Positions 7,992 to 15,311 of a DNA stretch of 22,256 bases are shown piece after piece. A program made the translations under genes and the position numbers. The DNA comes from Eubacterium sp. (GTDB lineage: Bacteria > Bacillota > Clostridia > Oscillospirales > Acutalibacteraceae), in assembly GCA_017543415.1 (NCBI GenBank), contig JAFYGD010000119.1, positions 1 to 22,256 of the forward strand. The letters are read 5' to 3'. Positions within the stretch are counted from its first letter, which is position 1. Each line of letters starts with the position of its first letter. A model generated the notes under the pieces. That model made no database searches. It was given only the letters and a program-made list of their open reading frames with translations, and had not been told where the DNA came from.

Positions 7992-9299
7992 CTAATAAAT
8001 TTTAAAAAGCACTGCGCCGTGAGGCTCAACGGCGGCGGTTAAACTGTTTTTAACCTTTCCCGTTTCCCTCTCTTCCCAGATATTGTAAGCGGTGTATACT
8101 CTGTCGGCTTCAATAATACCGTCAAGGTCGGCTTTAATTCTGCGCGGCTTGCTGTCCGTGTTGAAAAGCGCAAGGTATCTGCATTTCCTGCCCTTTGCCG
8201 TCCATATGATATAGCCCCTGCCGTTTCGCTCTTTTCTTAAAAGCTCCCTTGCGCCAAAAGAGGTTTTATGCATTTTCAGATATTCCACGTTAGTTAAAAG
8301 CGAAAGAGTGAAGGCGTCGTTTTCGGGCATATTGCCTCCGAACATCAGCGGTGATTTGAATATTCCCCAAAGCGTCATAAGCGTGTATTGCTCGGGCTTG
8401 GTAAAATTGGTTTTGCGGTTCTGTTTGCCGTGGCAGGTTCCGTTTTTTGATATTCTTCCGAGCGGCAGCATATCGCAGTCAGGGTAATTGCCCTTTGAGC
8501 CTACGCCCTCCCATTCTTCGCACTTGGCGAACATATCGTGCAGAGGCTCCCAGCGGTCCCAGAAATCGCCCGTAAGACGCCACATATTCGCGGTTTCTTT
8601 AAGGTGTTTTGCCTTGTTTCGCGGGGCGGGTCCGGGTGAGAGCGAAAGCACGATTTCACGTCCGCAGTTATCAATCGCGCGCCGCAGCATTTCAATTTCG
8701 TAGTCGGCGGTGTAGGGGTTGTCCCACTTTCTGAATTCGGTAACGCATATGTCGTCGCACTTTATAAAGTCCACGCCCCAGGCGGCGTACATATTAATAA
8801 TTGAGTTGTAGTAATCCTGCGCGCCTTCGCAGTTGTAAAGCCCGTACATATCCGTGTTCCACGCACAAACGGAAAAATGGTGAGCAATCTCACGGCAGGT
8901 GTGCTTTGAATTGTAAATCGGGCAGTTTTTATGTACCGCCTGACGCGGAACGCCGCGCATAATATGAATACCGAACTTAAGTCCGAGCGAATGAACGTAA
9001 TCCGCAAGCGGCTTAAAGCCCCTGCCGCCCTTTGCGCTCGGAAAACGGTTAACGGCGGGCATAAGCCTGCCGTATTTATCCATGGTAAGTTCGGTAAAAT
9101 TGTTATAATCGTTGTCCTTTGCCTTCGGCTCGTACCACTGAATATCGCAAACAATATATTCCCAGCCGTAAGGCTTAAGATATTCCGCCATATATTCGGC
9201 GTTTTCTTTTATCTGCTGCTCGGTTACAGCCGCACCGAAACAGTCCCAGCTGTTCCAGCCGAGAGGGGGAGCTTTTGCAAATGATTTAAAGTCAGCCAT
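7992..9299 (-). CDS. glycoside hydrolase family 27, alpha-galactosidase-like
   Basis: A 435-residue GH27 enzyme, which by family removes terminal alpha-D-galactose (some members act on beta-L-arabinopyranose or isomalto-dextrans). The (beta/alpha)8 barrel begins with PPLGWNSWDCFG (residues 11-22). The predicted nucleophile is D182 in DFIKCDDI, and the acid/base is D245 in WRLTGDFWDRW. A C-terminal beta-sandwich follows from about residue 350. There is no signal peptide, so it probably acts in the cytoplasm on imported oligosaccharides. The signature GIHIMRGVPRQAV marks a bacterial subgroup whose exact substrate cannot be read from sequence. It is monocistronic: a consensus promoter lies just upstream, and the zapA promoter begins just after its stop, with no clear terminator between. 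Confidence 0.92.
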   Translation of the reverse strand: MADFKSFAKAPPLGWNSWDCFGAAVTEQQIKENAEYMAEYLKPYGWEYIVCDIQWYEPKAKDNDYNNFTELTMDKYGRLMPAVNRFPSAKGGRGFKPLADYVHSLGLKFGIHIMRGVPRQAVHKNCPIYNSKHTCREIAHHFSVCAWNTDMYGLYNCEGAQDYYNSIINMYAAWGVDFIKCDDICVTEFRKWDNPYTADYEIEMLRRAIDNCGREIVLSLSPGPAPRNKAKHLKETANMWRLTGDFWDRWEPLHDMFAKCEEWEGVGSKGNYPDCDMLPLGRISKNGTCHGKQNRKTNFTKPEQYTLMTLWGIFKSPLMFGGNMPENDAFTLSLLTNVEYLKMHKTSFGARELLRKERNGRGYIIWTAKGRKCRYLALFNTDSKPRRIKADLDGIIEADRVYTAYNIWEERETGKVKNSLTAAVEPHGAVLFKIY

Positions 9300-9328
9300 A
9301 TGCCTTACCGCCTTGTTTTTATAGTTTA

Positions 9329-9357
9329 ATTATATTAACAAAACGGTACGGTGTCAA
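9329..9357 (-). promoter_or_regulatory. full-consensus sigma-A promoter of the GH27 gene
   Basis: On the minus strand TTGACA (9352-9357) and TATAAT (9329-9334) are both perfect matches with a 17-base spacer. The spacer begins with the tandem half-sites CCGTACCGT. Transcription would begin near 9322 and leave a leader of about 22 bases holding TAAGG before the ATG. So perfect a core promoter on a catabolic gene suggests control by a repressor. Confidence 0.8.
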
Positions 9358-9359
9358 TA

Positions 9360-10545
9360 TTAAACGGCTGTCTTATCCTGCGATTCTTCTTCTTTTAAAG
9401 ACGCGTTTGCAGCCGCCTTGTAAATGCAGGAAACTGCGCTGAGCCAGTTAAAAAGCGGTATACTGTCGGCAAAGGTAACAACCTTCTCAAAGCCGCTTAT
9501 TTCCTCCTCAAGGTTGGTGCTTGTTACTATTGTAATATCGGCTCCGAGCGCTTTCAGCCGCCTAAGGCGGAACAGAGCCTTTTCAAGAAGCTCCGCGCTT
9601 GTAATAAAAGCAATTATGTCAGAGCTATTTATATATTCGGAGTTCTCGTTTTCAAGCTCCGCAAGGTTAAACGAAATCGCGTTTACACCTGAAATACTGC
9701 GTAATTTTTCAGCCGCCTCTGCGCGAAGGTGCAAAGCTTCCGAGCAAAAGACGGTTATCTTTAATCAGTTTTGACAGGGTATCTTTAACCGCAAGCGGAA
9801 GGCAGAAAATCTCCTCGTTAATCCCGAAGTCGTTTTCAAAGCTCTTTATTTCGTGAACGGGGAGCAGCGGCTTTTTAATGCGTTTCAGCTTTTCGTCATA
9901 AACCGCGCAGCGCTCCTTTGTAATGCGGGCGCTTTCACCCTTTTCAAGAATAAAGTACCGCTTTGCGCCGTTTTCAAGCGCGCTCATTTCCGAGGTGACG
10001 GCGCACCCGTTTTCATATATTCCAACGGCAAGCGGATATTCTCCCGCACGGCAGTAAACGGCGTTTTCCTCTGAGGTAATAAATACAACCGACGGGGCGC
10101 CGGTTAACAGCTCCGCCGTGTATTTCAGCTTTTGCAGAAAACCGTTACCCTCTGCAAAGCTCAAAAGCGCAAGCAGTAAATCCTCGTCTGTTGCAACGGG
10201 AAAAGAAACTTTAAGCCTGCGCCGCAGCTCGTCAAAGTTTTCAACGTTACCGTTAACCGCAACGGCAAGCTTTTCGCTTGCACAGGGTACGGAGGTGATT
10301 GCCGAAGGCTTTGCCCTGCAGGCGTTAGCGCATTCCGCAAGTCCCGTGCAGCCTTCGTTATTAATGCTTTCCGCCATTTCAAGCAGTGTTTCTGGCGAGC
10401 CGTGAATTTTAAAAAGCGATATTTTTTCCTCGGTATTTACAGCGGTGCCGCAAAGCTCCTTTCCCTTTGAGCAAAGGCGGTTTATTCCGTCAATTATAAT
10501 ATCCCTGCACGGTATGCTGCCCGTGAATGCATAAATTCCGCTCAT
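9360..10545 (-). pseudogene. GlmS-like gene, active site degenerate, single SIS domain, frameshifted
   Basis: This resembles a shortened glutamine:fructose-6-phosphate aminotransferase. The first frame (10545 to 9709, 278 residues) is a GATase_6/Ntn fold: MSGIYAFTG where GlmS has MCGIVGY, VNGNVEN at 97-103 (like HNGIIEN), ATDED near 120 (like TDTE), and NEEIFCLPLAVKDTL like the GlmS linker MLKEIYEQPEAIRDTL. The catalytic Cys is Ser, and the glutamine-binding Arg motif (HTRWATHG) has become GLAECANAC. Homology continues one frame over from about 9764 as ITVFCSEALHLRAEAAEKL to 9360, an SIS-1-like domain. The second SIS domain is absent. Removing one base near 9757-9764 would give 394 residues against about 600 in GlmS. 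The start at 10545 has an AAAGGAA and follows the spoIIE stop as TAAAATG. Non-functional, repurposed or recoded are all possible. Confidence 0.65.
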
Positions 10546-10546
10546 T

Positions 10547-11699
10547 TTAACCGTTCCTTTCAAGTCTTGCAATTATTATGCTCATATCGTCAATGGTTTT
10601 TTCGTCTGCAATTTTTATTGCCTCTTCAACAACAAGCTCCGCTGCGCGCTGCGGTTCGAGCGAGCGTGTGTTCAGCAGCAGGTCGCTGAGCCATTCGTCC
10701 CCGAGCTCGCTTATGCCGTCGCTCATAAGCACAATCAAATCGTTGAGCTTAAGCACAGCCGTCCGTTTTGCAAATTCTATACCCCTTAATATCCCCGCGG
10801 GCATTGAGGCAAGCTCGCAGCGGATAAGGCTTTCGTTTCTGATAATAAAGCTTGCGGGAGCTCCCGCCTTGTAAATCTCGCATTTTCCCGTGAACAAATC
10901 AATGTTCGCAACGTCAAGGGTGGCAAGGCTTTCGTCATTGCTTTTTATCAGCAGTGCCGAATTTACGGTTTTCAGCGCGCTGTCAAAGCCGAAGCCTGCG
11001 CCGAGCAGCTTTGAAAGCAGCCCTGCGCCCATTGCGCCGTCAAGCGCAGCGCGCGAGCCCTTGCCCATTCCATCGCTGATAATAAGGATTGAATGGCCCT
11101 TGCTGTCGTTCAGTATTTTTACCGTATCTCCGCAAAGATGCCCCTGAGCGCTGTGTTGGGCAAAGCCAACGCAAAGCGAATAATTAGGCCTTTCAAAAAA
11201 AAGAAAGCATAGTTTCATTTTTAAAGTTGGTAATAATTCCTTTGTCAAAATATCTGCTGCACGCTCTGCCTATTTCCGGCGCAAGCTTCGGATTGTTCAG
11301 CCCGAAATCCGAATCAGTCAGTATTTCAACTCTCATCCGCCCGAATTTATCCTCAATAGCGGAAATATTAAGCGGATAAATTTCGTGCTCGCCGAGCTCA
11401 AAAGCAGCCGAGGCAAGGGCGCCGAGCGCAGCAAGGGTTATTGCGCACATATACCGTGCGGAGCTGCCGTCCAGCCCCGTAAACAGCGTTGCAAATGCCG
11501 CTCCCGCCGCCGTAAAAAGAAAGTAACGCTTTTTTGAAACCGCCGTTATTGAAACGCCAAAGGGGCGCAGCTCTCCGAAAACGCTGCCGAGGCTGAAAAG
11601 CATCCCAAGCATAAAAAACAGCGCGCATTTCAGAATACGCTCGTTTTTCTTATTTTTCAGCGTTTTTTCGGTTATTTTAAGCCTGTCTTTTACCGTCAT
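10547..11699 (-). pseudogene. spoIIE: stage II sporulation protein E, internally deleted and frameshifted
   Basis: SpoIIE is a membrane-bound PP2C phosphatase that dephosphorylates SpoIIAA and activates sigma-F in the forespore. The first frame (11699 to 11193) holds about three hydrophobic segments (residues 24-100, with FGELRPFGVS typical of SpoIIE) and then passes straight into the end of the regulatory region (DKFGRMRVEIL). At a run of eight T (11195-11202) it hits a stop in MLSFF. The next frame carries on exactly there as ERPNYSLCVGFAQH and gives the PP2C domain: GDTVKI, IISDGMGKGSRAALDG, SLATLDVANIDLFTG, PAGILRG, LIVLMSDG, TIDDMSIII. Deleting one T restores a 383-residue protein, against about 800 in family members. 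The start has GGAGA upstream. The phosphatase frame has no other stop, so the break is recent, an error, or bypassed by slippage. Confidence 0.75.
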
Positions 11700-11743
11700 C
11701 TTTATTCTCCGTTATTTTACTGTAAACTGAATTATAACCGCCC

Positions 11744-11755
11744 TTTTGCGCAAAA
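11744..11755. promoter_or_regulatory. 12-base perfect palindrome in the divergent spoIIE/GH3 gap
   Basis: TTTTGCGCAAAA is a perfect palindrome centred on CG, the centre usual for LacI-family operators. It lies about 60 bases before the predicted GH3 transcription start and just upstream of a TATAAT on the minus strand (11731-11736) that could be the spoIIE -10; no good -35 partners that box. It is a candidate operator for one or both divergent genes. Confidence 0.4.
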
Positions 11756-11776
11756 TATGTCTTAATATGTTAGTGA

Positions 11777-11805
11777 TTTACAAATATGTTAAAATATGGT
11801 ATAAT
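11777..11805 (+). promoter_or_regulatory. sigma-A promoter of the GH3 gene with phased AATATGT repeats
   Basis: TTTACA (11777-11782) and TATAAT (11800-11805) are 17 bases apart. Around them AATATGT occurs at 11754, 11764 and 11783, and AATATGG at 11793. The spacings of 10, 19 and 10 bases put all four on nearly one face of the helix. The predicted start near 11812 is only about 11 bases before the ATG at 11823. Confidence 0.7.
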
Positions 11806-11822
11806 TGCGGCGGTGATTAATT

Positions 11823-14246
11823 ATGAAGATTAAAGATAAAATCAACAACAAAATTACGGAGATATCAAATAAAATCAACAGCGTTGCGCAGGGCGAAACA
11901 AACAGGGAAGGTATACCCGGAATTATTACCGAGGGTATGCCCGAATTAGTACGCGCCGCCGCTGCGGAGGGCGCTGTTCTTCTTGAAAACGACGGATTGC
12001 TTCCGCTGAAAAAAGGAACAAAGGTTGCCCTTTTCGGCAGAAATTCCTATGACTATTTTTATGTCGGCTACGGCTCGGGCGGAGACGTTAACCGCCCTTA
12101 CGAGGTAAGCCTTGCCGACGGCGTCAGGAACTGTGAAGCGCTTGAGCTTAACGAGGAGGTTGCCGCTTACTATACAAAATGGGGAAGCGAGCACCCGATT
12201 AACCACGGAGTCTGGGGTCACTGGCCTTTAAGATACCATGACCTTAAAATTGAAGGCGAAGATATTTCAATGATTGAAAAGGCGGCGCAAAGCAGTGAGG
12301 TTGCCGTTATCACCGTTGGCATAAGCGCAGGTGAGGACAGGGATAACAAGCTGTCAGACGAAAGTTACTACCTTCATCCCGAGGAACTTAAGCTGATTGA
12401 AGAGGTTAAAAGGTGTTTTGAAAAAACCGTTCTTCTTCTTAACGTCGGCGGAATAATGGATATGTCGGAGCTTTGCGGCTTTTCAGCAATGATGTATGTA
12501 TGGCAGGGCGGTATGGAAAGCGGTAACGCCGTTGCCGATTTGCTCTGCGGTAAGGTAAGCCCGAGCGGAAGGCTTGCAGATACAATAGCAAATAATTATT
12601 CGGATTATCCTTCGTCAAAGAATTTCGGCAATAAGGAATATAATATTTACGAAGAGGATATTTATGTAGGCTACCGCTATTTTGAAACCTTTGCAAAGGA
12701 AAAGGTTTTATATCCCTTCGGTTACGGACTTTCCTACGGTGACTTTGAAATAAAATACATTGACAATGCTGCTTCTGATGACGGAACAGAAGTAAAAGTT
12801 AAAGTTAAAAACATCGGTTCTTCAGCTGCAAAAGAGGTTGTTCAGCTTTACGTTGAAAAGCCCAACGGCGCTCTCGGAACCCCTGCGCGCGAGCTTGTTG
12901 CCTTTGCAAAAACAAAGGAGCTGAAGCCCGGCGAGGAGGAAGATATTACTTTATTTGTAAATCCTTATCAGCTTACGTCTTACGACGACTGCGGCGATTC
13001 GGGCTTCCGCTTTGCCTATGTAATGCAGGAAGGTGAATACCGCTTTTACCTTGGTAAAAACGTGCGCGATTCGGAGTGCGTTTTCACCTTTTATCAGGAA
13101 AATACGGAGCTGTTTGCGCAGCATAAGCAGGCGGGCGCTCCGCAGGAAAGCTTTGAAATTATCTGCTCCCGCATTGAGGACGGAAAAAGGGTTGAAAAGA
13201 TTAAAAACGTTACCCTTCGCAAATACGACCTCGGCGCAAGGATAATTAACAATCTTCCCGAAGGAACGCCGATTACGGGAGATAAAGGAATTAAGCTTGA
13301 GGACGTTAAAGCGGGAAAGGCTTCGCTTGACGATTTCGTTGCACAGCTCAGCCCCGATGAGCTTGAGGCTATCAGCCGCGGCGACTATACTATGGACAGT
13401 CCTCTCGGCGCAAAGTGCAACGCGGGCGCTATCGGCGGCGTGCTTGAATCCCTGCGTGAAAAGGGTATATCCCCGGCAATCACCACCGACGGACCTTCCG
13501 GAATCAGGCTTCAGGCCTCCTGCTCGCTGCTTCCCAACGGAACGCTGCTTGCGTGCACCTTTAACCTTCCGCTTGTTGAGGAGCTTTACAAAGGCATAGC
13601 GGGTGAAATGAAGGACAGAGGCAGCGATATTCTGCTCGGTCCCGGAATCAATATTCACAGAAGTCCGCTTTGCGGAAGGAATTTTGAATACTTCAGCGAG
13701 GACCCGTACCTTACGGGTATGATGGCATCGGCGTGCGTTGACGGCGTTCAGAGTCAGGGCGGCTCCGCCTGTCCCAAGCACTATGCCTGCAACAACCAGG
13801 AGTACAACCGTACTCATAACGATTCCCGTCTTTCCGAGCGTGCGCTCAGGGAAATATATCTTAAAGGCTTTGAAATCTGTGTTGAACGCGCAAAGCCGAA
13901 GAATATTATGACCTCTTACAATAAGATTAACGGCGTCTGGGGACATTACAACTACGACCTCTGTACCGAAATCCTGAGGGACGAATGGGGCTATGAGGGC
14001 TGCGTTATGACGGACTGGTGGATGCGCTCATCAAAGAGTCCCGAATTTCCGAAGCTCTGCGACCAGGCATACAGGGTAAGGGCGCAGGTTGACGTGCTTA
14101 TGCCCGGCGCAAAGCGCTTTGAAACCAGGGGAAAGAAGCCTGACGGAACGCTGCTTAAAACCTTCGGCAGGGCTGACGGTATTACTTTGGGCGAGCTTCA
14201 GCGCACGGCTGAAAACGTTATTAATATGGTTATTAATACAAAATAA
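11823..14246 (+). CDS. glycoside hydrolase family 3 beta-glucosidase, swapped domain order
   Basis: An 807-residue GH3 enzyme, probably cleaving beta-glucosides. The order of domains is reversed from the common form. The GH3 C-terminal sandwich comes first (about residues 40-305, [17 protein letters not shown] to [12 protein letters not shown], with the EGxDR-like GEDRD at 170-174). A fibronectin-III-like domain follows (325-415). The TIM-barrel domain comes last (500-805) with [23 protein letters not shown] split over 606-628, KH at 652-653 and the nucleophile D731 in VMTDWW. This arrangement is established for Ruminococcus albus and Butyrivibrio beta-glucosidases. No signal peptide is present, so it is likely cytoplasmic. 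A Lys/Asn-rich helical extension of about 25 residues precedes the first domain. GGTGA lies 6 bases before the ATG. Rubredoxin follows 16 bases after the stop. Confidence 0.93.
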   Translation: MKIKDKINNKITEISNKINSVAQGETNREGIPGIITEGMPELVRAAAAEGAVLLENDGLLPLKKGTKVALFGRNSYDYFYVGYGSGGDVNRPYEVSLADGVRNCEALELNEEVAAYYTKWGSEHPINHGVWGHWPLRYHDLKIEGEDISMIEKAAQSSEVAVITVGISAGEDRDNKLSDESYYLHPEELKLIEEVKRCFEKTVLLLNVGGIMDMSELCGFSAMMYVWQGGMESGNAVADLLCGKVSPSGRLADTIANNYSDYPSSKNFGNKEYNIYEEDIYVGYRYFETFAKEKVLYPFGYGLSYGDFEIKYIDNAASDDGTEVKVKVKNIGSSAAKEVVQLYVEKPNGALGTPARELVAFAKTKELKPGEEEDITLFVNPYQLTSYDDCGDSGFRFAYVMQEGEYRFYLGKNVRDSECVFTFYQENTELFAQHKQAGAPQESFEIICSRIEDGKRVEKIKNVTLRKYDLGARIINNLPEGTPITGDKGIKLEDVKAGKASLDDFVAQLSPDELEAISRGDYTMDSPLGAKCNAGAIGGVLESLREKGISPAITTDGPSGIRLQASCSLLPNGTLLACTFNLPLVEELYKGIAGEMKDRGSDILLGPGINIHRSPLCGRNFEYFSEDPYLTGMMASACVDGVQSQGGSACPKHYACNNQEYNRTHNDSRLSERALREIYLKGFEICVERAKPKNIMTSYNKINGVWGHYNYDLCTEILRDEWGYEGCVMTDWWMRSSKSPEFPKLCDQAYRVRAQVDVLMPGAKRFETRGKKPDGTLLKTFGRADGITLGELQRTAENVINMVINTK

Positions 14247-14262
14247 AAAGGAGGAAATATTT

Positions 14263-14394
14263 ATGAAGTATGTTTGCGATGTATGCGGATACGTTTATGA
14301 CGAGGAAGCAGAAGGCGTAAAGTTTGAAGATTTACCCGAGGATTGGGTTTGCCCACTCTGCGGTGTAGGAAAAGATAACTTTTCAGCTGAATAA
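14263..14394 (+). CDS. rubredoxin, very short form
   Basis: A 43-residue one-iron electron carrier of the cytoplasm. The Fe(Cys)4 ligands are C5 and C8 in CDVCGY and C30 and C33 in CPLCGVG, with the typical [12 protein letters not shown] between them. Usual rubredoxins have 52-54 residues; here the loop between the two Cys pairs is about 8 residues shorter, similar to but shorter than the 45-residue Desulfovibrio desulfuricans form. The start has a perfect AAGGAGG (14248-14254) 8 bases upstream. It lies 16 bases after the GH3 gene and is followed by a strong terminator. A link to glycan breakdown is not evident; in anaerobes rubredoxins often feed oxygen and peroxide reductases, whose genes are not in view. 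Confidence 0.95.
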   Translation: MKYVCDVCGYVYDEEAEGVKFEDLPEDWVCPLCGVGKDNFSAE

Positions 14395-14402
14395 ACAAAC
14401 AA

Positions 14403-14436
14403 AAAAGACGGCTCGCCGAGCCGTCTTTTCTTTATT
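14403..14436. terminator. bidirectional Rho-independent terminator
   Basis: A 12-bp perfect stem, AAAAGACGGCTC (14403-14414) and GAGCCGTCTTTT (14418-14429), encloses a GCC loop. T-rich sequence follows on the plus strand and an A run precedes it, giving a U tract on the minus strand. It sits between the convergent rubredoxin gene and the alkaline-phosphatase-like gene and shares the AAAGACGG stem base with the terminator at 3951. Confidence 0.92.
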
Positions 14437-15308
14437 TATATTTCTTTGTTTGAAACGATGAAGGTTATTCTTTCCTGTAAAGTATCGAGGCCGTGGCTGC
14501 ATTTATAGCCGCCGTGGTCTGAGGTTACAAGAACAAGCCAGTCCTCTTCGTCAAAGGTTTTACGTTTCTTTATCGCTTCTATGAACTCAAAACCCGCCTC
14601 CTCTTCGGAGAGGAGCGCCTGCATATACTCGGGAACCTCGGGACGGTAATCAAAGCCGTGACCCGAATGGTCGGTGTATTCAAGTATAAGGAAAATGAAG
14701 TCGGAGCAATCGTCCCTGTTAATATCGTCAAGAACGTTTTTGCGCGTTCCGTCATCGCCGTCGGCGCAGAGAAACGTTACGTCAAGCTTATTCTCGGCAA
14801 TATACTGTTTTTCTTTAAGGTAAGTTGAGTTATCCTCCGTAAAATGCCCGTCCCACGAAACGTAGAAGGCTGCGCTTTTTACAAGGTTTGACTCGGGCAG
14901 CTTAAGGAAAAGGGACTTCGGCTCAATCTCTTTAACAAAGCCGTTATCGTCAATTCCGTTTCCCTCACAGGTTACGCCCGTCAGCATTGCACACCAGCCG
15001 GGAGCCGTTGAGGTTTCCTGAATAATCGGTTCGGGGTAGGGCTTTCCGCCTGCGTAGCTGAAAACAGCGTGACCGCCGTTATTAAGGATATACTTAATTG
15101 TGCCGTTATCCTCTCTGTCAAGATAATCGAGCATTTCGGCGGTACAGCCGTCGTATCCTACAACTATCGCCTTTTTAACGGTTTTTCCTTCGGGAAGAGA
15201 AGAGGTAAGGTGGCGCATAACAAGGTTGTATATTTCAGTCTGGTTACACGCGTCCTGCCATTTGTTTTCAAAGCAGGCGATTTTATTTAATCTTTCTTCG
15301 TAACTCAT
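14436..15308 (-). CDS. alkaline-phosphatase-superfamily hydrolase (phosphodiesterase/pyrophosphatase-like)
   Basis: A 290-residue protein with the metal-site pattern of type I phosphodiesterase/nucleotide pyrophosphatase-like members of the alkaline phosphatase superfamily. VVGYDGC gives the first Asp (D53). STAPGWCAMLTG gives the likely Thr nucleophile (T101). ILEYTDHSGHGFDY supplies an Asp and His pair, and VTSDHGGYKCSHG supplies DH and a final His. It is shorter than the 400 residues common for the group and has no signal peptide, so it is probably intracellular. The substrate cannot be read from sequence; phosphodiester or phosphonate compounds are possible. It starts 3 bases after the stop of the symporter gene with an AAGGT site, and is the last gene of a six-gene run. 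Confidence 0.85.
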   Translation of the reverse strand: MSYEERLNKIACFENKWQDACNQTEIYNLVMRHLTSSLPEGKTVKKAIVVGYDGCTAEMLDYLDREDNGTIKYILNNGGHAVFSYAGGKPYPEPIIQETSTAPGWCAMLTGVTCEGNGIDDNGFVKEIEPKSLFLKLPESNLVKSAAFYVSWDGHFTEDNSTYLKEKQYIAENKLDVTFLCADGDDGTRKNVLDDINRDDCSDFIFLILEYTDHSGHGFDYRPEVPEYMQALLSEEEAGFEFIEAIKKRKTFDEEDWLVLVTSDHGGYKCSHGLDTLQERITFIVSNKEI

Positions 15309-15311
15309 ATT

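Noticed and set aside
9360..9734. SIS-like fragment as an independent small gene
   Set aside because: The start would be TTG without a ribosome site, and SIS homology extends upstream of it to about 9764 in the same frame, so it is the continuation of the GlmS-like gene.
10547..11248. PP2C part of spoIIE as a separate gene starting at 11248
   Set aside because: The start would be TTG without a ribosome site, and the first residues are the upstream spoIIE sequence read out of frame.
12951..13946. Long minus-strand open frame (331 codons) opposite the GH3 gene
   Set aside because: It is antisense to a clear GH3 coding sequence, has no recognisable motif, and arises from codon bias of the real gene.
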